A DNA stretch of 6,007 bases from Candidatus Methanophagaceae archaeon (lineage in GTDB: Archaea; Halobacteriota; Syntropharchaeia; Alkanophagales; Methanospirareceae): the NCBI GenBank assembly GCA_013374505.1, contig QENJ01000285.1, positions 1 through 6,007 on the forward strand, in the 5' to 3' direction. Position 1 is the first letter of the stretch. Every line of letters begins with the position of its first letter. Below the pieces are notes generated by a model. That model was not told the DNA's origin and ran no database searches. It saw only the letters and a list, made by a program, of their open reading frames with translations. This document shows positions 1-5,303 of the stretch, one piece after another. The position numbers and the translations under genes were made by a program.

Positions 1-534
1 ATGAAAGAACGAAAAGGTTATAAGCGGAAAGGACATGAAGATCGCAAAGATCTTGCTGGCGAGCATTCAGTAGGAGACATAGGTCAAATATTACTACTCA
101 TACTTTTTATTGCTGGATGGTTAGTTGATAAGGACATTCTACACTTCTCAGTGTTCTTTACACCGACAGTCTCAATTTATCTCAGGGTACTCTTGTCACT
201 ACCAGTGTTTTTACTCGCGTTCTTTTTTGCTCGTTCCGGCCTAAAAACAGTTTTTGGAGAAGAAAGAAATGAGTTAGCCGTCATAAAAACCGGTGTCTTT
301 TCAATTGTTCGCCATCCAATCTATTTAGGAGCTATTTTATTGTATCTCGGGTTCATCATTATTTCCTTATCCATCATTTCATTATGCATATGGCTCATCA
401 TAATTCTGTTTTATTACTTTATTTCACGATATGAAGAAAAACTCTTAATTGATAAGCTTGGTTCGCAATATGAAGTTTACATGAATGAAGTGCCGATGTT
501 TATACCAAGACCTTTAAAAAAAAAACATTCATGA
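1..534 (+). CDS. Integral-membrane methyltransferase, isoprenylcysteine carboxyl methyltransferase (ICMT)/PEMT-like
   Basis: The 177-residue product looks like a member of the ICMT/phospholipid methyltransferase superfamily, membrane enzymes that use S-adenosylmethionine to methylate lipid-like or prenylated substrates. The sequence shows a basic, hydrophilic N-terminus (about 1-26), hydrophobic segments at about 27-43 and 57-77, and a long hydrophobic hairpin at about 108-141. The family hallmark RHPIYLG lies at 104-110. It is followed by the C-terminal signature EEKLL at 145-149, G154, Y157, Y160 and a MFIPR ending at 166-170. In the family, the RHP region and the Glu of the C-terminal motif form the SAM-binding pocket. 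Length is normal, so the gene seems complete. However, the ATG is the first base of the window, so a longer start upstream cannot be excluded and any promoter is outside. The RND exporter begins 52 nt downstream on the same strand, suggesting co-transcription. The true substrate is unknown; archaeal members are mostly uncharacterised. Confidence 0.5.
   Translation: MKERKGYKRKGHEDRKDLAGEHSVGDIGQILLLILFIAGWLVDKDILHFSVFFTPTVSIYLRVLLSLPVFLLAFFFARSGLKTVFGEERNELAVIKTGVFSIVRHPIYLGAILLYLGFIIISLSIISLCIWLIIILFYYFISRYEEKLLIDKLGSQYEVYMNEVPMFIPRPLKKKHS
516..525 (+). repeat. A10 homopolymer at the 3' end of the methyltransferase gene
   Basis: Ten consecutive A residues encode the lysines at 173-175 of the methyltransferase, three codons before its TGA stop. 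Such a run is prone to slippage in replication, transcription or sequencing. The frame of the downstream exporter gene is open from position 518, inside this run, so losing one A would join the two reading frames. The run itself is seen directly; any functional role is speculation. Confidence 0.5.
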
Positions 535-586
535 CTTCTTTTTTACCTTGCTATACAACTACAAAAAACAAAGAACTAACGGGCGA

Positions 587-2800
587 ATGATACAAAGAAT
601 CCTGAATCGGTGGGCCGAAATATCAAAGCGTTATTACATTGTAATTATTATAATTTGTCTTGTAATCGCTTCTATGTCATTTATAAGTGCAAAAGAGACC
701 GAGATAGATACTAACTACCTTGGATTCTTCTATCCTGAAACAAACTACATGGATGAGATTCGTTTTATCCAATCCGAGTTCCCGGGTACTGAAACAGCAC
801 AGATACTAATCGGAGTTGACCGGATAACAGCAAAAACCGTGCTTGAAGACGATATACTCATAATGACCGAGGAGCTGGTGGACGCGGTAACAGATGTCGC
901 GGGTGTTAAAAGCGTAACAAGTGTGCTTGATCTTGGGCGCACAAAAGAGGAGATACTTTCAAAACCGCTCGAAATGCGAAAACAACACATCAACGATGAG
1001 TTGCGGTATTCACTCATCTCTGTGGACCTTGATGCAACTGAGGTCCCCGAGCGTACAGTATTAGTAGAAACGTTCCAGAAGACAATAGCAAAAGTGAATC
1101 GCGTGGGTGGCTCTACCGTTATACTCACAGGCGGTATTGCCTGGGGCTATGCCTGGGATAATGCGATAAGATACGGTTTTTCAAAATCACTCCTCGTGGG
1201 CTTCATCGCGATAATTACCCTGCTATTTTTGTTTTTCAAAAGTCCGACCACGCCTTTTGTCGTCATGATCCCCGTGCTAACCGCAGTACTTGCGAGTTTC
1301 GGGCTCATGCACTTCATCCAAATACCGCTTAACTTCCTAACTGCTATGTTTGGTGCTGTAACGCTTGGACTTGGTGTGGATTATTCCATTCATCTTATTC
1401 ATCGGTACCACGAAGAGGTAGCAAAGGGCAATGGAAAAGCACTGAACAAAGCGTGCATGAAGATGGGCCGAAATACATTCTTTACCAGCCTAACCACGAT
1501 GGCCGCCTTCTCGGCAATGGCGCTTTCGCCTATTCGTATGCTTGCAGAATACGGTATTATGTCCTTCATCGCTATTTCGTTCTCTGCACTTTCTGTATTC
1601 CTATTTATACCCTCGCTGCTCATGCTCGAAGAACGAATCGGCTGGAAGACGAGGACGCTGAACTTTTCATGGCTTTCGCATCTATTTGGCACAGAGCGGT
1701 TCATTCCGTTGTTGATGGAAAAAGTCGCGACTTTTTCGCTGAAACGGACGGCTGGCACGATTATTATCATTGCGATTACGTTAATCCCGGTATTTGCAGG
1801 TATTGGCATGATTGAAAGCGTAGGCGACGACCAGGAGATGTGGATACCAAAGGGCGACCCTTTAATGGTAGCCTGGAAAATAGTGGATACAGAATTTTGT
1901 GATTATGAGTATTCCACGATTCTGGTGCAATCGGATGACATATTAATACCGGAGATAATAGAAGCGCTGGAGCGGATAGAAGAGAGTGTTATGTCGGTGC
2001 CGGGGGTTGTAAAAGTAACAGGATTAAATACGTTTTTGCAGGATATACCCACAGATAAAAACAAGCTTGAAGAGCGGATTACTGCTATTCCGGATGACAT
2101 ACAGCGCAGTTTCGTCACGAAAGACCATACAGCATCGCTTATTATCATAAAGACCGATACCGAGATAGATGAGAAGATGGTTCAAGAGATAGACGATGCC
2201 ATTCTCTTCGTGGAAACGCCAGCCGATGCCACGTTCAGACACGCGAGCTTTTCTACGCTTTTTTCTCAGATGGATCGGTTGATGGACGAGAGTCGTGCGG
2301 AAACGACCGCGATTAGTCTTATATTGGTCTTTGCTATCCTGTTCTCTTTTTTTAGGAGTTTCGTGCGGGTACTGCTAGCATTTGCGCCTGTGTTGTTCGC
2401 CATGATCTATGCACTCGCCACGATGGGTTTTATGGGTATACCGTTCACGCCGCTCACGATTATGATAGGCACGATTCTAATTGGGATCGGTACTGACTAT
2501 TCGGTACATTTCATCTCGCGATTCCGGGAAGAGAAGGCGAAGGGTTTCGACACGAGGGCTGCGCTTCATACCACGACACTGACCGTGGGTGCTGCGATTA
2601 TGACGGCAACACTGACCACGATGTTTGGGTTTTTAGCGCTTACCACGATGTCGCTTGTGCCGGTACAGGAGTTTGGTATAATTGCCGCGATTGGGCTTAT
2701 TTATGCTGCGTTATTCACGCCGATCATCGTGTCTTTGGGCATAATTGTGCAGGAGTGGGTTATTCGGACTGTAAAGTCGAAAATCAGGATTCGTCTGTAA
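587..2800 (+). CDS. RND superfamily exporter, MMPL/HAE3-type, two-repeat membrane transporter
   Basis: From the ATG at 587 this is a 737-residue proton-driven RND transporter of the class containing MmpL, HpnN and the archaeal hydrophobe/amphiphile efflux-3 proteins, which move lipids or other hydrophobic compounds across or out of the membrane. It has the expected duplicated layout. TM1 is at about 17-35, a first extracytoplasmic domain at about 36-195, and TM2-6 at about 198-348. The second repeat has TM7 at about 388-408, an outer domain to about 570, and TM8-12 at about 573-725. Each half carries the matching motif GLGVDYSIHL (261-270) and GIGTDYSVHF (632-642 region), with Asp-Tyr pairs D265-Y266 and D637-Y638. 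In MmpL3 the equivalent pairs form the proton relay. LTTM-x-x-F segments at 302 and 676 also mark the repeat. An in-frame TTG at 548 would add 13 polar residues. I prefer the ATG because it starts just before the usual short cytoplasmic helix, but neither start has a clear Shine-Dalgarno site. The nearby methyltransferase suggests a lipid-related cargo, which is inference. Confidence 0.5.
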   Translation: MIQRILNRWAEISKRYYIVIIIICLVIASMSFISAKETEIDTNYLGFFYPETNYMDEIRFIQSEFPGTETAQILIGVDRITAKTVLEDDILIMTEELVDAVTDVAGVKSVTSVLDLGRTKEEILSKPLEMRKQHINDELRYSLISVDLDATEVPERTVLVETFQKTIAKVNRVGGSTVILTGGIAWGYAWDNAIRYGFSKSLLVGFIAIITLLFLFFKSPTTPFVVMIPVLTAVLASFGLMHFIQIPLNFLTAMFGAVTLGLGVDYSIHLIHRYHEEVAKGNGKALNKACMKMGRNTFFTSLTTMAAFSAMALSPIRMLAEYGIMSFIAISFSALSVFLFIPSLLMLEERIGWKTRTLNFSWLSHLFGTERFIPLLMEKVATFSLKRTAGTIIIIAITLIPVFAGIGMIESVGDDQEMWIPKGDPLMVAWKIVDTEFCDYEYSTILVQSDDILIPEIIEALERIEESVMSVPGVVKVTGLNTFLQDIPTDKNKLEERITAIPDDIQRSFVTKDHTASLIIIKTDTEIDEKMVQEIDDAILFVETPADATFRHASFSTLFSQMDRLMDESRAETTAISLILVFAILFSFFRSFVRVLLAFAPVLFAMIYALATMGFMGIPFTPLTIMIGTILIGIGTDYSVHFISRFREEKAKGFDTRAALHTTTLTVGAAIMTATLTTMFGFLALTTMSLVPVQEFGIIAAIGLIYAALFTPIIVSLGIIVQEWVIRTVKSKIRIRL

Positions 2801-2805
2801 CTTCA

Positions 2806-2827
2806 CTTAGGATTCTAAGAACCTTTT
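2806..2827 (+). terminator. Possible weak terminator after the RND exporter gene
   Basis: A perfect 5-bp inverted repeat, CTTAG at 2806-2810 and CTAAG at 2815-2819 with a 4-nt loop, is followed a few bases later by TTTT at 2824-2827. It begins 5 nt after the exporter stop codon, the expected place for transcript termination. The stem is short and AT-rich and the T-run is brief, so this is only suggestive. The rest of the gap up to 3008 shows no gene or RNA that I can recognise. Confidence 0.5.
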
Positions 2828-2940
2828 GATCGCCCCTGATACCGTCTCACAATTGCTTATTGCATAAAAACTGTAGCTTATCTATTACCAAACCAATATC
2901 ATAAACTGTGTAAAGCTAAAAACGCGACAATAGCCCAGTA

Positions 2941-2959
2941 GAAATACCACATATTTTAG
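2941..2959 (+). promoter_or_regulatory. Candidate archaeal TATA box for the radical SAM gene
   Basis: An AT-rich element (ATATTTTA at 2951-2958) lies downstream of a purine stretch (GAAATA at 2941-2946) that could act as a BRE. A transcription start about 25 nt further on would give a leader of roughly 30 nt before the ATG at 3009. A weak ribosome-binding candidate, AAGG at 2995-2998, sits 10 nt before that ATG. The match to the archaeal consensus is imperfect and the AT-rich background makes chance matches likely. Confidence 0.5.
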
Positions 2960-3008
2960 TTAAAGTTATTGTGTGGCTTATGAGTTCTATAGATAAGGCA
3001 GAGAAAAG

Positions 3009-3971
3009 ATGTGGCGGAAAGAATTAGAGGATTGCTGTTTATGTGAATGGAAATGCGGAATTAACCGATCGGAAGCGGTAGGCGTCTGCAACGTGAAAAT
3101 GCCGGAGATTGCATATACATGCCTGGCGCAGACCCTTAAAAGTTACTCAATAACACTACTCGGTTGCAATTTCAGATGTCTCTACTGTAATGCGTACAGA
3201 TTATCTCAATATCCCGATACCAACTGGTACTATCGCGGTTATGTAGCCCCAAAAGAACTGTCAAAAGAAGCGGTAGCGAAATTAAGAGCTGCGGGACTCG
3301 AGAAGCTGGGTTTTACCGGTGGAGAACCGACAATACATCTACCTTATATCGAAGCAGTAGTAAAAGAGGCGAGGGAATTGATGCCCGAGCTGAAGGTAGG
3401 GTTTACAACAAATGGATTTGCAACCAAAGAGAGCATGAACCGTATCGTTAGTATTTGTTCTTACATTGCACTGGAGATAAACGCATTTAACGATGATACA
3501 CATTTAGCGTTAAGCGGCGCGCCGGTTGAACCGGTCTTAAGAAATGCGGAATACCTCATAAAGAACAAAGCTAAAGTACGAGCTCTAAAAACCGTGGTAA
3601 TACCGAAGATAAATGATACCGAGATAGAAGAGATAGCGGAATTTATTGCCTCTTTCGATGCTTCAATTCCCTACCACCTAATTGGATTCAGGCCAAGTTT
3701 TATGCTGTATTATCATCCCGGACCGTCAAGGGCGGAGCTGGAAGAGCTAGGACGAAGATGTGAACGCCACCTGGAAAACGTCACCTGGGGCGGTGAATCG
3801 CCAAACCAGCTAGAATTGGACGGTTCTGGAGCTACGCTTGCAATGAACTATGCGGAATTAGCCGGATGCGTGAGTAAAGACCGGAATTGCGGTAGCTGTA
3901 ATATGAACAAAAGCTGTCCTGCAATTTTAAAAGAACCGTGGTTGAATAAGCCGAAGCGCGATTTGAAATGA
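3009..3971 (+). CDS. Radical SAM protein, pyruvate formate-lyase-activase-like (PflA/PflX type), with extra cysteine clusters
   Basis: The 320-residue soluble protein contains the canonical radical SAM motif C53-x3-C57-x2-C60 (GCNFRCLYC), which binds the [4Fe-4S] cluster that cleaves S-adenosylmethionine. The GGEPT motif at 104-108 contacts the SAM amino group in this superfamily. The N-terminus has C9-x2-C12-x3-C16-x10-C27, including the CGINR and GVC elements seen before the radical SAM core in PflX-like proteins (COG1313/COG1180 type). The C-terminus has C287-x6-C294-x2-C297-x5-C303. Both sets could hold auxiliary Fe-S clusters or zinc. The ATG at 3009 is the only plausible start, because its frame is closed by a TAA at 2994-2996. 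The gene stands alone: 208 nt separate it from the exporter, and a T-rich tract lies between it and the importer genes. No glycyl radical enzyme or other obvious partner is in the window, so the substrate is unknown. The superfamily assignment is very secure, the subfamily moderately so. Confidence 0.5.
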   Translation: MWRKELEDCCLCEWKCGINRSEAVGVCNVKMPEIAYTCLAQTLKSYSITLLGCNFRCLYCNAYRLSQYPDTNWYYRGYVAPKELSKEAVAKLRAAGLEKLGFTGGEPTIHLPYIEAVVKEARELMPELKVGFTTNGFATKESMNRIVSICSYIALEINAFNDDTHLALSGAPVEPVLRNAEYLIKNKAKVRALKTVVIPKINDTEIEEIAEFIASFDASIPYHLIGFRPSFMLYYHPGPSRAELEELGRRCERHLENVTWGGESPNQLELDGSGATLAMNYAELAGCVSKDRNCGSCNMNKSCPAILKEPWLNKPKRDLK

Positions 3972-3999
3972 ACCGGAACCTAACATATTTTTATCTGGA

Positions 4000-4023
4000 A
4001 ATGTGTGCTTTCCCGTTCACATT
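4000..4023. repeat. Short inverted repeat AATGTG-N12-CACATT
   Basis: Perfect 6-bp arms at 4000-4005 and 4018-4023 flank a 12-nt spacer, beginning 28 nt after the radical SAM stop codon. It is followed by AAAAACG rather than a T-run, so it is not a classic terminator. It could be a weak hairpin or a protein-binding site upstream of the importer promoters. A repeat of this size can arise by chance in AT-rich DNA. Confidence 0.5.
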
Positions 4024-4038
4024 AAAAACGTTATATAC
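4024..4038 (+). promoter_or_regulatory. Candidate distal TATA box upstream of the importer operon
   Basis: TTATATAC at 4031-4038 is preceded by the A-rich AAAAACG at 4024-4030, a reasonable archaeal BRE/TATA pair. It would start transcription near 4060 and leave a leader of about 70 nt before the permease ATG at 4134. ACGT occurs on both sides (4028-4031 and 4041-4044). This box is less well placed than the one at 4100-4107, so it may be a second promoter or background. Confidence 0.5.
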
Positions 4039-4063
4039 CTACGTATTTATTACTTTATCACGA

Positions 4064-4071
4064 TTTTTTTT
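4064..4071 (+). terminator. T8 tract, possible archaeal terminator for the radical SAM gene
   Basis: Eight consecutive T residues lie about 93 nt after the radical SAM stop codon. Archaeal RNA polymerase can terminate at U-rich stretches without a strong hairpin, and none is visible directly upstream. The tract lies between the two candidate importer promoters, so it might also attenuate transcripts from the distal one. It is seen directly; its function is inferred. Confidence 0.5.
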
Positions 4072-4090
4072 AACAACAAAGAGCATAAAT

Positions 4091-4107
4091 AAAAAGATGT
4101 TTATATT
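4091..4107 (+). promoter_or_regulatory. Candidate BRE/TATA promoter of the ABC importer genes
   Basis: The purine-rich AAAAAGATG at 4091-4099 directly precedes TTTATATT at 4100-4107, close to the methanogen TATA consensus TTTATATA. Placing the transcription start about 26 nt beyond the box centre puts it near 4130, only a few bases before the ATG at 4134. That would give a leaderless or nearly leaderless mRNA, a known archaeal arrangement. A partial ribosome-binding element, GTGA at 4124-4127, would matter only for transcripts that start further upstream. This is the best promoter candidate in the window. Confidence 0.5.
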
Positions 4108-4133
4108 TATCACACATAGAAACGTGAATACGC

Positions 4134-5255
4134 ATGACGTCAAGCACAGAAACTTCAGCAGGAACAGATAAGGGAACAGCGATAAAAGCGCAGTACAAAA
4201 AGTTTATCGGCCGGAAAATCATGTTTATTCTCTTTTCCCTATTCTTGATTTTTATTACCGCCGGGATAGCCGCAGCAATTGGCACATATCCTATACCCAT
4301 CACGGACGTGTATTCAATAATATGGCATTGTCTATTCCAGGATCCTGAGACCACGGAAGAGATAGTCGTCTGGAACCTGAGAATGCCACGGATTTTAATG
4401 GCTATTTTCGCGGGTATGGGACTTGCGATTGCGGGCACGATGATGCAAGCGATTTTAAGGAACCCACTTGCAAGCCCGTTTACGCTGGGAATCGCATCCA
4501 GTGCTGCATTTGGTGCGGTTATCGCTATTTGTTTAGGTACAGGAATTGTCACGGGTGCGTATCTAATAATAGGAAATGCGTTCGTCTTCGCTTTGATCCC
4601 TGCGTTTGTCATCATCGGCTTGACACGCTACAAACGAGCAACGCCGGAAACAATGATTCTTGCAGGCATTGCGATGATGTATATCTTCACCGCGTTGGCA
4701 CAGTTAATAAATTATTTCGCAGAGTCTGACGCGGTAAGGGAAGCATATTTCTGGATGGTTGGTAGTCTCAGCAGGGCGTCATGGGACGAACTCGTAGTCC
4801 ATGTAACGCTGGGTGACACAACTATACCGCTTCCCGGTCCTGTACCTACGGTATTCATAATCTGTGTTATCCCACTTATCTGGAAGTCCTGGGATCTCAA
4901 TGTGATGGGTGTCGGCGATGAACGTGCAAAAAGTCTGGGTGTTAATGTCGAGCGGACCCGAGTATTCATATTGATCACTGCGTCATTGTTAACCGCCGGC
5001 ATCGTATGCTTCACCGGCACCATCGGATTCGTGGGCCTGGTAGTCCCGCATATATGCCGCATGATTATTGGTGGCGATAACAGGTTTTTAATTCCTGCTG
5101 CCGGTCTTTTCGGAGGTGCCTTTTTACTCATTTGTGACATCGTGGCAAGAACTATTATAGCACCTGTAATCCTCCCGGTAGGTATTGTAACAGCCATGAT
5201 CGGAGGTCCGTTCTTATTCTTCTTGTTAATAAAAAGGCGTAAGGAATATTGGTAA
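4134..5255 (+). CDS. FecCD/BtuC-family ABC transporter permease (metal-chelate or corrinoid importer)
   Basis: The 373-residue protein is the membrane subunit of a type II ABC importer, the family that takes up ferric siderophores, heme, cobalamin and, in the MolB branch, molybdate or tungstate. After a 28-residue hydrophilic, probably cytoplasmic N-terminus comes TM1 (about 29-50). Family motifs follow in order: NLRMPR at 81-86, the GTMMQAILRNPLASPFTLGI block at 101-120, the region GDERAKSLGVNVERTR at 261-276, GTIGFVGLVVPH at 295-306, and the C-terminal LPVGIVTAMIGGPFLFFLL at 347-365. Length and hydrophobicity fit about ten membrane helices, as in BtuC. The family's coupling helices contact the ATPase. 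The ATP-binding gene follows after 48 nt on the same strand, so the two form an operon and complex. The ATG at 4134 is chosen because it precedes TM1 by a plausible tail and fits the TATA spacing. The substrate cannot be assigned from the permease alone; iron or corrinoid are the common cases. Confidence 0.5.
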   Translation: MTSSTETSAGTDKGTAIKAQYKKFIGRKIMFILFSLFLIFITAGIAAAIGTYPIPITDVYSIIWHCLFQDPETTEEIVVWNLRMPRILMAIFAGMGLAIAGTMMQAILRNPLASPFTLGIASSAAFGAVIAICLGTGIVTGAYLIIGNAFVFALIPAFVIIGLTRYKRATPETMILAGIAMMYIFTALAQLINYFAESDAVREAYFWMVGSLSRASWDELVVHVTLGDTTIPLPGPVPTVFIICVIPLIWKSWDLNVMGVGDERAKSLGVNVERTRVFILITASLLTAGIVCFTGTIGFVGLVVPHICRMIIGGDNRFLIPAAGLFGGAFLLICDIVARTIIAPVILPVGIVTAMIGGPFLFFLLIKRRKEYW

Positions 5256-5303
5256 ATGACCGTTCTTAAAAAAGAAAGCGTTCAAAGAAAAAAATAAGTA
5301 AAA

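Noticed and set aside
745..2242. Several frames of 72-136 codons on the - strand and one on the + strand (1453-1815) inside the RND gene
   Set aside because: All overlap the intact RND reading frame, which has conserved motifs throughout both halves; none has its own family signature.
2801..3008. Searched for a tRNA, small RNA or riboswitch in the gap before the radical SAM gene
   Set aside because: No cloverleaf, no strong long hairpin and no recognisable riboswitch core is visible by eye; a 15-codon ATG frame at 2980 is too short and featureless to support.
2980..3027. Upstream ATG at 2980 as an alternative start for the radical SAM gene
   Set aside because: It is in a different frame and stops within 15 codons; the radical SAM frame itself is closed by TAA at 2994-2996, leaving ATG 3009.
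3968..4171. A 67-codon + strand frame starting at an ATGA overlap with the radical SAM stop codon
   Set aside because: The overlap looks like translational coupling, but the peptide is rich in Phe, Tyr, Thr and Asn as expected of AT-rich non-coding DNA, matches no family I know, covers the promoter region, and runs 38 nt into the permease gene.
4070..4615. A 181-codon - strand frame
   Set aside because: It lies mostly antisense to the permease gene, whose family motifs are unmistakable; its Pro/Ala/Ile-rich make-up is a codon shadow.
4712..5197. A 161-codon - strand frame
   Set aside because: Antisense to the conserved C-terminal half of the permease; no recognisable motifs.
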